Source: Dongia mobilis
GTDB taxonomy: Bacteria > Pseudomonadota > Alphaproteobacteria > Dongiales > Dongiaceae
Length of the DNA stretch: 33,490 bases
Direction of reading: 5' to 3'
Assembly (NCBI RefSeq): GCF_945906275.1
Contig: NZ_CAMDRA010000022.1
Coordinates: 1 to 33,490 of the forward strand
The notes under the pieces are model-generated. The model had not been told where the DNA came from. It was given only the letters and a program-made list of their open reading frames with translations, and searched no databases. Positions 26,362 to 33,490 of this stretch are shown here, piece by piece (position 1 is the stretch's first letter; each line of letters starts with the position of its first letter). The position numbers were made by a program, and so were the translations under genes.

Positions 26362-26934
26362 ATGAGCACAAATCCGATCAATCGCGGCTATTTCGGCATC
26401 GGCGTCGAGGGCATCTCGAAGCCGATGAACCTGGGTGCCGTGCTGCGCACGGCCCACGCCTTCCATGCCAGCTTCTGTTTCACCGTCGGCGCCTGTTTCA
26501 ACGTGCGCGATGTGCTGGCCTCCGACACCTCGGTCGCTTTCGACAGCATGCCGGTGCAGGTCTACCCGGACGTGGCCTCCTTCACGCCGCCTTTGGGTTG
26601 CCGGGTCGTCGGGATCGAGATCACCGATGACGCCATCGACCTCCCCACTTTCACCCACCCGCCGGCCGCCATCTACGTGCTGGGGGCGGAAAAAGATTCG
26701 CTCTCGCCCGCGATGCAGGCGCGGTGCGATTTCATCATCAAGATTCCGACCCGGTTCTGCGTCAACCTGTCGGTCGCCGGCGCCATCGTCATGTATGACC
26801 GGATGATCAGCCTGGGGCGCTTTGCGGAACGGCCGGTCCGGGTCGGCGGACCCACACAAGCGCTTGCGGCACATAAGCGCGGACTGCCCGTGTGGAAGCA
26901 GAAACAACTGAAAAAACAAAGCAATTCGGATTGA
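26362..26934 (+). CDS. TrmH/SpoU-family RNA methyltransferase
   Basis: A 190-residue SPOUT-fold methyltransferase. The three SpoU motifs are visible: motif 1 KPMNLGAVLRTAHAF (with N-x-G and the catalytic-type Arg), motif 2 AIYVLGAEKDSLSP, and motif 3 IPTRFCVNLSVAGAIVMYDR. It 2'-O-methylates ribose in tRNA or rRNA with SAM; the target cannot be told. No N-terminal RNA-binding extension is present. The Lys-rich C-terminus (KQKQLKKQSNSD) may bind RNA. ATG 26362 has AAGGG six bases upstream. A terminator-like hairpin overlaps the stop codon. Confidence 0.93.
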   Translation: MSTNPINRGYFGIGVEGISKPMNLGAVLRTAHAFHASFCFTVGACFNVRDVLASDTSVAFDSMPVQVYPDVASFTPPLGCRVVGIEITDDAIDLPTFTHPPAAIYVLGAEKDSLSPAMQARCDFIIKIPTRFCVNLSVAGAIVMYDRMISLGRFAERPVRVGGPTQALAAHKRGLPVWKQKQLKKQSNSD

Positions 26935-26969
26935 TCCACAGGCGCAGGCGTCGCCTATGGGTGGATTTT
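26934..26969 (+). terminator. Intrinsic terminator after the RNA methyltransferase gene
   Basis: ATCCAC (26934-26939) pairs with GTGGAT (26961-26966) and inside it GGCG (26941-26944) pairs with CGCC (26952-26955); TTTT follows at 26966-26969. The first arm begins on the last base of the stop codon. Confidence 0.55.
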
Positions 26970-27076
26970 CGCGCCAATCCTTGCTACAGGAAGACCATCA
27001 GCCGCCCCCATTCCGCCCCATTTGGCGGGTAAACGGGCTGCCGCTGGATAAAGTCGCCTTCCCCAAGGATTTGAGC

Positions 27077-27625
27077 ATGCGCGTCGCTACTGCCATTCTT
27101 CAGGACCCGATTGCTATCGTCCGCAAGCTCTTGCTGGGTCTTGCCCTGTTGGGAGTGACGCTGGCCCCGGCATTTGCGGACGCGCCCAAGAACCTCGGCG
27201 CGTTCAAGAAATGGCGGGCGATGACCGTCAATGCTGATGGCAACCGCACCTGCTATGCCATGAGCCAGCCGGTCACCAAACAGGGTAATGTGAAGGAGCG
27301 CGGCCAGGTGGCGGCGATGGTCACTCATTTCCCGGAGATCGGCGCGCTCGACCAGGTTTCGATCGTGCTTGGATTTGAGCCGCTGGAGAAGAGCCCGGTC
27401 ATCGTCAAGATCGGCGGCTTCACCTTCAAGTTCACCGAACTCGAAGAGGACCGCGCCTGGGCCAAGACCCATGCCAACGACAAGGCGCTGGTGCAGGCGA
27501 TGCGCAAATCGAACCAGATGATCGTGACCGCCACGACCACCAAGGGCCTCAAGGTGCAGGACACCTATGACCTGTCCGGATTCACCAAGGCCTACCAGAC
27601 CATGAGCAAGGCCTGCTCGAGCTAA
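27077..27625 (+). CDS. Invasion-associated locus B (IalB) family exported protein
   Basis: A 182-residue protein with a Sec signal peptide (hydrophobic [18 protein letters not shown], cleavage near residue 34) and a mature IalB fold: [20 protein letters not shown] then SQPVTKQG, with the family's W-x(n)-C-x-x-SQ pattern and a C-terminal Cys (KACSS) that may pair with the first. IalB proteins are periplasmic or outer-membrane-associated and widespread in non-pathogenic alphaproteobacteria; the role is not defined. ATG 27077 has AAGGA seven bases upstream; an open frame further upstream has no signal peptide. It ends 19 bases before rlmN. Confidence 0.9.
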   Translation: MRVATAILQDPIAIVRKLLLGLALLGVTLAPAFADAPKNLGAFKKWRAMTVNADGNRTCYAMSQPVTKQGNVKERGQVAAMVTHFPEIGALDQVSIVLGFEPLEKSPVIVKIGGFTFKFTELEEDRAWAKTHANDKALVQAMRKSNQMIVTATTTKGLKVQDTYDLSGFTKAYQTMSKACSS

Positions 27626-27644
27626 CAATCGGAAATTTGGCAAG

Positions 27645-28805
27645 ATGAGTACCGAGAAACACGCCGCGTCCTTCGCTCCACCCTCCGTCGATGCCAGCGG
27701 CAGACGCGACCTCATCGGCCTTGATCGCGACGAGCTTGAGGCGTTGATGCTTGAAGTGGGCGAGCCGAAGTTCCGCGCGCGCCAGCTATGGCATTGGCTC
27801 TATCATCGCGGCGAGCGGGACTTCTCGAAGATGCTCAATCTGTCGAAGGAATTTCGCGTCCGTCTTGAGAACCAGTTCTTCGTGGGGCGCCCCGGCATCG
27901 CCGTTGATCTCGCTTCCAAGGACGGGACGCATAAGTGGCTGCTCAACCTGCGTGACGGTCAGCAGGTCGAAACCGTGCATATCCCGGAGGAAGACCGCGG
28001 CACGCTGTGCGTCTCCTCCCAGGTCGGCTGCACCCTCACCTGCAAGTTCTGCCATACCGGGACGCAGCGCCTGGTGCGCAACCTTGCGACTGACGAGATC
28101 GTTGGCCAGGTGATGATGGCGCGCGACCATCTCGGTGAATGGCCAAGTCCCAAGGATGGGCGCTTGCTTTCGAACATCGTGATGATGGGGATGGGTGAGC
28201 CGCTTTACAATTTCGATGCCGTGGCGAAGGCGCTGAAGATCGTCATGGACGGCGAGGGCATCGCCATTTCCAAGCGGCGCATCACCTTGTCGACCGCCGG
28301 TGTCGTGCCGATGATCGAGCGCTGCGGCGCCGAGCTCGGCGTCAACCTTGCGGTGTCGCTGCATGCGGTGACTGACGAATTGCGCGACCAGATCGTGCCC
28401 ATCAACAAGAAGTATCCGCTGAAGGAACTGATGAAGGCGCTGGAGAATTATCCCGGCCTTTCCAACGCGCGGCGCATCACCTTCGAATATGTGATGCTGA
28501 AGGGCGTCAATGACAGCCCGGCCGATGCCAGAGCATTGGTGAAGCTGATCAGCAAAGTGCCGGCCAAGGTCAACCTGATCCCGTTCAACCCCTGGCCGGG
28601 TGCGCCGTTCGAGCGTTCGACGCCGGCGGCCATCCGCGATTTTTCCGACATCATTTTTGATGCCGGCTATTCCAGCCCGGTGCGCACGCCACGTGGCGAG
28701 GACATCATGGCGGCCTGCGGCCAGCTGAAGAGCGAGAGCGTCAAGCAAAGGCGCTCGGACCGCGACAAGGCCGCTGCCGATACCAGTGCCGGCGAGGCCG
28801 CGTAA
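27645..28805 (+). CDS. rlmN: Dual-specificity 23S rRNA (A2503-C2)/tRNA (A37-C2) methyltransferase
   Basis: A 386-residue radical-SAM methyltransferase. The [4Fe-4S] motif CxxxCxxC is C129, C133, C136 in [14 protein letters not shown]. The two methyl-transfer cysteines match C122 (LCVSSQVG) and C358 (MAACGQL) by comparison with the E. coli enzyme. Other family marks are [12 protein letters not shown] and [11 protein letters not shown]. It methylates A2503 of 23S rRNA and A37 of some tRNAs, tuning translation fidelity and antibiotic sensitivity. The C-terminal tail after C358 is a polar, probably disordered 28 residues. The TPR gene starts at or before its stop codon. Confidence 0.97.
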   Translation: MSTEKHAASFAPPSVDASGRRDLIGLDRDELEALMLEVGEPKFRARQLWHWLYHRGERDFSKMLNLSKEFRVRLENQFFVGRPGIAVDLASKDGTHKWLLNLRDGQQVETVHIPEEDRGTLCVSSQVGCTLTCKFCHTGTQRLVRNLATDEIVGQVMMARDHLGEWPSPKDGRLLSNIVMMGMGEPLYNFDAVAKALKIVMDGEGIAISKRRITLSTAGVVPMIERCGAELGVNLAVSLHAVTDELRDQIVPINKKYPLKELMKALENYPGLSNARRITFEYVMLKGVNDSPADARALVKLISKVPAKVNLIPFNPWPGAPFERSTPAAIRDFSDIIFDAGYSSPVRTPRGEDIMAACGQLKSESVKQRRSDRDKAAADTSAGEAA

Positions 28806-28806
28806 G

Positions 28807-29892
28807 TTGCGCCTTGTCCCATGGTGCTGCCGGACCGGGTTGATCATGGCCTTGGGTGCCTGCCTGGCTATTCCGGCAATCGCCGAGGACGCACCGAAGA
28901 AGGCGGCGGTGCCGCTCAATCCGCTGCTGGAAGCCTGCCTCAAGCCCGCCGATACCCAGGCGGTCATCATCAGTTGCACAACAGCCATCGAGAGCCGGCA
29001 GTTGCAGGGAGAGGAACTCGCCGCAGGCCTCTATCGTCGCGGATTGGCGCAGGGACAGCGCGGTCAACTGACTCCGGCCGTCAATGATTTCGCAGCCGCC
29101 CTCAAACTGACGCCCGATGCCGCCGATGTTCTCTATGCCCGTGCCTCTGCCTACGGCGCGTTGAAGCGCCATGATCTTGCCATAGCCGATTACGATGCAT
29201 TGCTGAAACTGGTGCCGAATGATCCGGACTCGCTCTATCGTCGCGCCTGGTCACGCTCGGCGCTGGGTAGGGACGCGGCGGCGGTAGCCGACCTCACGGC
29301 CTTGCTGGCTGCGGTCAAGGACGATGTCGATGCATTGATGGATCGCGGCGGGCTCTATTTGCGCCTCGGCCAGTTCGACAAGGCGGCGGCGGATTTCTCG
29401 GCGATCATCAAACTCGACCAGAAGGCGGCCGCCGCCTTCTACAATCGCGGCCGCGCCGCCTTTCTCAAAGGCGACTTCAAGGCGGCGACCAAGGATTTCG
29501 CGCAAGCCCAGGCCTTGCGGTCCGACAATCCCTATGCCGCTTTGCGCCGCTATATCGGTGCTGGCCAGGGCGTTGGCGACGGCAAGAGCAAGGTCCATGC
29601 CGAGTTTTTGACCGAGGCGATAGCAAAATTTCCGCCGGAACAATGGCCGGTCCCGATCCTGAGCACCCTCGTTGGGCAGATGACCGAGAAGGATCTGCTG
29701 TCGGCAGCGGCCGTCAGCGACAAGGCGGTGACGCGGCGTCTTGATGCCGAAGCGCATTATTATCTTGGTGAAGCGGCCTTGCTGAAAAAGGATGCCAAGT
29801 CCGCGCGCGATCATTTCTCGGCGGCGGCCAAGGGCAATCGCGGGATACCCGAAGTTGTGGATGCCGGCTGGCGCCTCAAACAGCTGCCCTAG
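28807..29892 (+). CDS. Exported tetratricopeptide-repeat protein
   Basis: A 361-residue protein with a signal peptide (MRLVPWCCRTGLIMALGACL then AIPAIA, cleavage before ED) and several TPR units, for example GLYRRGLAQGQRGQLTPAVN then DFAAALKLTP, YARASAYGALKRHDLAIADY then DALLKLVPND, and AFYNRGRAAFLKGDFKAATK. The C-terminal unit EAHYYLGEAALLKKDAKSAR resembles NlpI-type alphaproteobacterial TPR proteins. It is a periplasmic scaffold; partners are unknown. TTG 28807, one base after the rlmN TAA and nine bases from GAGG, gives the best signal peptide. GTG 28786 inside rlmN and ATG 28846 are alternatives. Confidence 0.85.
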   Translation: MRLVPWCCRTGLIMALGACLAIPAIAEDAPKKAAVPLNPLLEACLKPADTQAVIISCTTAIESRQLQGEELAAGLYRRGLAQGQRGQLTPAVNDFAAALKLTPDAADVLYARASAYGALKRHDLAIADYDALLKLVPNDPDSLYRRAWSRSALGRDAAAVADLTALLAAVKDDVDALMDRGGLYLRLGQFDKAAADFSAIIKLDQKAAAAFYNRGRAAFLKGDFKAATKDFAQAQALRSDNPYAALRRYIGAGQGVGDGKSKVHAEFLTEAIAKFPPEQWPVPILSTLVGQMTEKDLLSAAAVSDKAVTRRLDAEAHYYLGEAALLKKDAKSARDHFSAAAKGNRGIPEVVDAGWRLKQLP

Positions 29893-30300
29893 ACGGAAAG
29901 GGGCGCCCGGCAGGCCATCTGCACGATGGGGGGGAGTGTGCAAACGCGATGGCCTGCCGGGTGCTCTTGGGGGTTATCCGGGGCTGCGGATAAATCCCCA
30001 AGTCGACCAAATAACAACTTACCCTCGTCGCCCTGGCGACGCCAGTTCGACAGCACGACAAATCCCAGCAATTTGCCTTACGCCATCTTTTGGGTCGCGG
30101 ATTACCGATAGGATCAAAAACCGACATCCGAGCCGGAAATCCGACATGTTTGCGTACAATATATGGTCAAATATTACGAAAACCTGAAGGTTTCCCAGTT
30201 TGATTGCCGTTAGCCCAGGTAAAGAGTTTATTTTTCAGGCCAGATCCCAATTAAGGGGAAGCCGCAGGGTGAAGTGCATCATGACGTCAGGTGAGTTGCT
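29893..30300. other. 408-bp gene-free region with consecutive hairpins
   Basis: No convincing gene lies here. Three inverted repeats follow one another: a 17-bp stem with one mismatch (29903-29919 with 29948-29964), a near-perfect stem CTTGGGG-G-TTATCC (29966-29979) with GGATAAATCCCCAAG (29988-30002), and CGTCGCC-CT-GGCGACG (30026-30041). Beyond these the region turns AT-rich (30150-30240), with a short AAACC-TGAA-GGTTT hairpin at 30180-30193. No T-run closes the GC-rich hairpins. It may hold a terminator, an RNA gene or a structured 3' end of the TPR mRNA. Confidence 0.6.
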
Positions 30301-30942
30301 GTGAAGCTGGAATGGATAGCAGCGATGAGTATTGCCGTCTGGACCAGCTTCGCTGTGCCCGCCTCGGCGCAGACACCCGCATTTGACGCGTGCCTCCTGT
30401 TCGATCGAGCGGCCTGCAGCGCCGTCCTGTCGACCGAACCTGACAATCTCACAGCTCTTTTCATGCGCGGGCTGGCGGCTGAACTCGTTGGCGACGATGC
30501 CGCCGCCCTTGCGGATTTCGACGCCACCGCCGCGCGTGAGCCACGTCATTTCGGGGCGCAGCTATGGCGGCATGTTGCCGCGGCGACCCTTGGCCAAAGC
30601 CGGGCCGCCGAGCTCAAATCCTACCTTGCGAGCGCCAAAATGCTCGGGCCATGGCCGCGGGCACTGGCGGAACTCTACCTCAACCAGGCAACGCCGGCGG
30701 ACACGTTGGCATTGGCCGGCCAGCAGCCCGCCGCGGCACGGATGGAAGCCATTTGCGCTGCCGAGTATCACAGCGGCCGGGTGGCTCAACTCGCCGGTGA
30801 TGCGGAAGCCGCAATGGCACATTTCCGTGCGGCGCTCGCAACCGGTGCCAGGCACGTATTCGAATATCAGGCGGCCGACAGAGCCATCAACGGGATGCCA
30901 TACGCGTCTCCCGCCCTTGCCACCAACCCCCATTTCCCCTAG
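30301..30942 (+). CDS. Exported NlpI-like tetratricopeptide protein
   Basis: A 213-residue protein with a signal peptide (WIAAMSIAVWTSFAVPASAQ, cleavage near residue 24). The mature part has one clear TPR-like unit (NLTALFMRGLAAELVGDDAA then ALADFDATAAREP) and a C-terminal segment AAEYHSGRVAQLAGDAEAAM then AHFRAALATGARHVFEYQAA, an NlpI-like ending also seen in weaker form in the larger TPR gene upstream. Two Cys pairs (ACLLFDRAACSA and a later C in MEAICAAEY) may matter in the periplasm. The start is GTG 30301, with AGGTGA six bases upstream. It is a diverged relative of its neighbour and lies 33 bases before argG. Confidence 0.78.
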   Translation: MKLEWIAAMSIAVWTSFAVPASAQTPAFDACLLFDRAACSAVLSTEPDNLTALFMRGLAAELVGDDAAALADFDATAAREPRHFGAQLWRHVAAATLGQSRAAELKSYLASAKMLGPWPRALAELYLNQATPADTLALAGQQPAAARMEAICAAEYHSGRVAQLAGDAEAAMAHFRAALATGARHVFEYQAADRAINGMPYASPALATNPHFP

Positions 30943-30975
30943 GTTCCGGCCGCTTTATTTTGATGAGGATGGTTC

Positions 30976-32187
30976 ATGTCGCGCGATATCAAGAAGGTCG
31001 TTCTGGCCTATTCCGGCGGTCTCGACACCTCGGTCATTCTGAAATGGCTGCAGGAAACCTATGACTGCGAGGTGGTGACCTTCACCGCCGATCTGGGGCA
31101 AGGCGAAGAACTGGCGCCGGCACGCAAGAAGGCCGAGATGCTCGGCATCAAGGAGATCTTCATCGAAGACCTGCGCGAGGAATTCACCCGCGACTTCGTC
31201 TATCCGATGTTCCGCGCCAACGCCCTTTACGAAGGCCAGTATCTGCTCGGCACCTCGATCGCGCGGCCGCTGATCGCCAAGCGCCAGATCGAGATCGCCA
31301 AGCTGACCGGTGCCGATGCGGTCGCCCATGGCGCCACCGGCAAGGGCAACGACCAGGTCCGCTTCGAACTTTCCTATTACGGCCTCAACCCGGACATCAA
31401 GGTGATCGCCCCCTGGCGCGAATGGGACCTCACCTCGCGCACGACGCTCATCGAATATGCCGAGAAACACCAGATTCCGGTCGCCAAGGACAAACGCGGC
31501 GAAGCCCCGTTCTCGGTCGATGCCAACCTCCTGCACTCGTCGAGCGAAGGAAAGGTACTGGAAGATCCGTGGGAAGAGCCTGAGGAGATGGTCTATCAAC
31601 GGACCATTTCTCCGGAAGCGGCGCCTGACAAGGCCACCTATATCGAGGTTGGATTCCTGAAGGGCGATGCGGTGTCGATCGATGGCGAGAAGCTGTCACC
31701 GGCCAGCCTGCTCACCAAGCTCAATGAACTTGGCAAGGCCAACGGCATTGGGCGCCTCGATCTCGTGGAGAACCGCTTCGTCGGCATGAAGTCGCGCGGC
31801 GTCTACGAGACGCCGGGCGGTACCATCCTCCATGCCGCCCATCGCGGCATCGAGAGCATCACCCTCGACCGCGGTGCAGCGCACCTTAAAGACGAACTGA
31901 TGCCGCGCTATGCGGAACTCATCTACAATGGCTTCTGGTTCAGTCCGGAACGCGAAATGCTGCAGGCGCTGATCGACAAGAGCCAGGAGCATGTCGAAGG
32001 GACGGTGCGCCTCAAACTCTACAAGGGCAACACCACCGTAGTCGGGCGCAAATCACCGAAATCCCTTTACAGCCTGAAGCACGTGACGTTCGAAGACGAT
32101 GCCGGCGCCTATGACCAGCGCGATGCCCAGGGTTTCATCAAGCTGAACGCCTTGCGTCTACGGTTGCTGAAAAAATCTGACAGGTAG
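30976..32187 (+). CDS. argG: Argininosuccinate synthase
   Basis: A 403-residue enzyme joining citrulline and aspartate with ATP to argininosuccinate, the penultimate step of arginine synthesis. The ATP pyrophosphatase P-loop [18 protein letters not shown] is at the N-terminus. Other family marks are [31 protein letters not shown] and the C-terminal [18 protein letters not shown]. Length and motifs are standard. ATG 30976 has GAGGA six bases upstream. A YbjQ gene follows 10 bases later; argH is not in the window. Confidence 0.98.
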   Translation: MSRDIKKVVLAYSGGLDTSVILKWLQETYDCEVVTFTADLGQGEELAPARKKAEMLGIKEIFIEDLREEFTRDFVYPMFRANALYEGQYLLGTSIARPLIAKRQIEIAKLTGADAVAHGATGKGNDQVRFELSYYGLNPDIKVIAPWREWDLTSRTTLIEYAEKHQIPVAKDKRGEAPFSVDANLLHSSSEGKVLEDPWEEPEEMVYQRTISPEAAPDKATYIEVGFLKGDAVSIDGEKLSPASLLTKLNELGKANGIGRLDLVENRFVGMKSRGVYETPGGTILHAAHRGIESITLDRGAAHLKDELMPRYAELIYNGFWFSPEREMLQALIDKSQEHVEGTVRLKLYKGNTTVVGRKSPKSLYSLKHVTFEDDAGAYDQRDAQGFIKLNALRLRLLKKSDR

Positions 32188-32197
32188 AGGCCCCGCG

Positions 32198-32518
32198 ATG
32201 ATCATCACGACGACGCCCAGCATCGACGGCAAGCGGATTGTCGAGTATCTGGGCGTCATCGCTGGTGAAGCGATTGTCGGCGCCAACATCCTCCGAGATA
32301 TCTTCGCAGCGGTTACCGACATCGTCGGTGGCCGTTCAGGCGCCTATGAATCAGCGCTTCGCGAGGCCAGGGAAACGGCCCTTGGCAAGCTGCGTGACGC
32401 CGCCCGTGACCTTGGTGGAAACGCCGTGGTTGGGGTCGACATCGATTACGAAGTCATCGGCAAGTCCGGCAGCATGCTGATGGTCAGCGTCAGCGGCACC
32501 GCGGTGATTGTGGAATAG
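32198..32518 (+). CDS. YbjQ family (UPF0145/DUF74) protein
   Basis: A 106-residue member of the YbjQ family, with the conserved [39 protein letters not shown] and [15 protein letters not shown] segments. The family forms pentameric rings and was described as a heavy-metal-binding-like domain; its function is unknown. It starts 10 bases after argG, and its ribosome-binding site GAGG (32187-32190) overlaps the last base of the argG stop codon, so it is probably co-transcribed. A GCCGGC hairpin (32518-32540, no T-run) lies in the 42-bp convergent gap that follows. Confidence 0.93.
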   Translation: MIITTTPSIDGKRIVEYLGVIAGEAIVGANILRDIFAAVTDIVGGRSGAYESALREARETALGKLRDAARDLGGNAVVGVDIDYEVIGKSGSMLMVSVSGTAVIVE

Positions 32519-32560
32519 CCGGCCCAGTTGCTGCGCCGGCGCTATGGCACCGGAACATGG

Positions 32561-33490
32561 TCAGGCCGCCTCGTCCAACAGGGCGCGGCGCAGGTCGCGC
32601 TTTACATGCCAGGCCATCAGGTGCCCAAGGCGCGCCGACCCCAGTGGCTTGCGGGCGGTACGCTGGATGATATCGAGATCCGGCGCGCCATTGGCTTCGA
32701 TGATGCAGGGGCCATCGGCAAGGATGCCCACGTCCCAGCCGATCACGGCGAAATCACTGAAATGCCGATGTGCCCGCTCCACCAGATCACGCGCTTCCCG
32801 CCAGCATGGCAGAGTGCGGCCGCGGATCGCAGCACCCGTCACGGGATGTGTCTCGGACCAACCGGATTGCGGGCTGAGGCCGAGATCAGTGGCTGCACCC
32901 AAGCGCCCGGTGACGATATCGACGGCGGCGGCGATGCCGCCGGCATGGAAGTTATCGACCGCCGACCCGGTCACCCTTGGCATGCGAAAGGCGTCGTCGG
33001 TGACTTCATAACCGCCAGTCTCGTTGCGGCAGGTCACAATTCGCACTGTGGCGAGCGTGCCGCAATTGATATCGGCGAGATCCGGGTGATTGGCGAGCAG
33101 GGTCTGCACCAGCATGTTTTCCTGCGTCGATTGATCGACCACCCATTGGCGGAGGCCCGTCGCTGTCAGTTGCGTGCCATCCTTATGGATAAAGAAGGGC
33201 GCCACGAACTGCCATTTCGCGGCCCCACGACCACCACTGCCCTTGCGTGGCTTGATGAACAGATCCGTGGCAGGAAGGGTGATCGTACCGTCAAACTGTC
33301 GATCCGCAACGCCGCGGGTCGCGGCGAACACCACCGGCGCCACCGGCAGGCCAAGCTCGCGGCAGCGATCATGAAAGACGATCTTTTCACTCAGCCTGTG
33401 GCCGGTGGCACGGTGCATGATCTTATAGGCCGCAGCCTTGGTCTCGTTGCGCTGCTGATAGTGCGAGGCAACCTTCTCGCAAGCCGGATC
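32561..33490 (-). CDS. ATP-grasp sugar-transfer-type protein, 5' end outside window
   Basis: The frame is open to the window end, giving 309 codons without the true start; ATG 33418 is internal, since the codons before it (HYQQRNETKAAAYKIMHRAT) continue a family-like helix. The pattern HRATGHRLSEKIVFHDRC, the ATP-binding strand DLFIKPRKGSGGRGAAKW, NMLVQTLLANHPDLADIN, and VIGWDVGILADGPCIIEANG with metal-binding Asp, Glu and Asn match the ATP-grasp family linked to sugar or polysaccharide transfer (PF14397 type). It probably makes a carboxylate-amine bond, often in exopolysaccharide or capsule loci. The substrate is unknown. Confidence 0.82.
   Translation of the reverse strand, partial: DPACEKVASHYQQRNETKAAAYKIMHRATGHRLSEKIVFHDRCRELGLPVAPVVFAATRGVADRQFDGTITLPATDLFIKPRKGSGGRGAAKWQFVAPFFIHKDGTQLTATGLRQWVVDQSTQENMLVQTLLANHPDLADINCGTLATVRIVTCRNETGGYEVTDDAFRMPRVTGSAVDNFHAGGIAAAVDIVTGRLGAATDLGLSPQSGWSETHPVTGAAIRGRTLPCWREARDLVERAHRHFSDFAVIGWDVGILADGPCIIEANGAPDLDIIQRTARKPLGSARLGHLMAWHVKRDLRRALLDEAA

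Noticed and set aside
29966-30002. TTATCC elements as a replication origin
   Set aside because: Only two partial DnaA-box-like elements, no full TTATCCACA boxes, and no usual origin neighbours such as dnaA, hemE or parAB.

Overview
The window looks like a stretch of chromosome from a GC-rich alphaproteobacterium, most probably Rhodospirillales-like. Supporting traits are an F1-only ATP synthase operon (atpHAGDC, with no Fo genes beside it), a PAS_5-family protein, an IalB-family secreted protein, a DUF1127 gene divergent from a GcvA-type LysR regulator, and a PmtA-like methyltransferase. The genus cannot be fixed from sequence alone. No phage, IS element, CRISPR array, tRNA or rRNA was seen.

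Layout. 1-1917: the tail of an ankyrin-repeat gene, a family-2 glycosyltransferase broken by a frameshift in a CG-dinucleotide tract, and a GST. 2203-7596: atpH-atpA-atpG-atpD, a complete Nudix hydrolase gene, then atpC. 7677-8492: a ferritin-like diiron protein split by an in-frame TAA, with 83 intact codons beyond it. 8489-11504 (minus strand): a likely operon PilZ, DUF599, DUF599, GST, with a second PilZ gene upstream, so both the membrane family and the PilZ family occur as tandem pairs. 11616-14084 (minus): GST then an ArnT-like polytopic membrane protein. 14278-16980 (plus): M17 aminopeptidase with a TTG start, an AT-rich island with a strong palindrome, a PAS_5 protein and a YkgJ-type cysteine-cluster protein. 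16991-19097: LysR regulator plus a translationally coupled secreted protein, divergent from DUF1127. 19361-21596: DinB, a PmtA-like methyltransferase and a quinone oxidoreductase. 21734-25300 (minus): a His-rich periplasmic protein, a cystathionine gamma-synthase-family PLP enzyme, asparaginase II and a CGNR/ABATE regulator, the last divergent from an EamA exporter with GGTTAC-type repeats between them. 26362-32518 (plus): TrmH-type RNA methyltransferase, IalB, rlmN, two exported TPR proteins separated by a hairpin-rich 408-bp gap, argG and a YbjQ protein. The window ends inside an ATP-grasp gene on the minus strand.

Most genes are ordinary housekeeping or metabolic genes. The parts most worth a second look are the Nudix gene between the beta and epsilon genes of the ATP synthase, the two disrupted genes whose downstream frames remain well preserved, the paired PilZ/DUF599 cluster in which one PilZ copy has lost the last Gly of its motif, and the CGNR-EamA divergent unit with its candidate operators. 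Several short tandem repeats (17, 14 and 12 bp) lie at gene ends or between genes.
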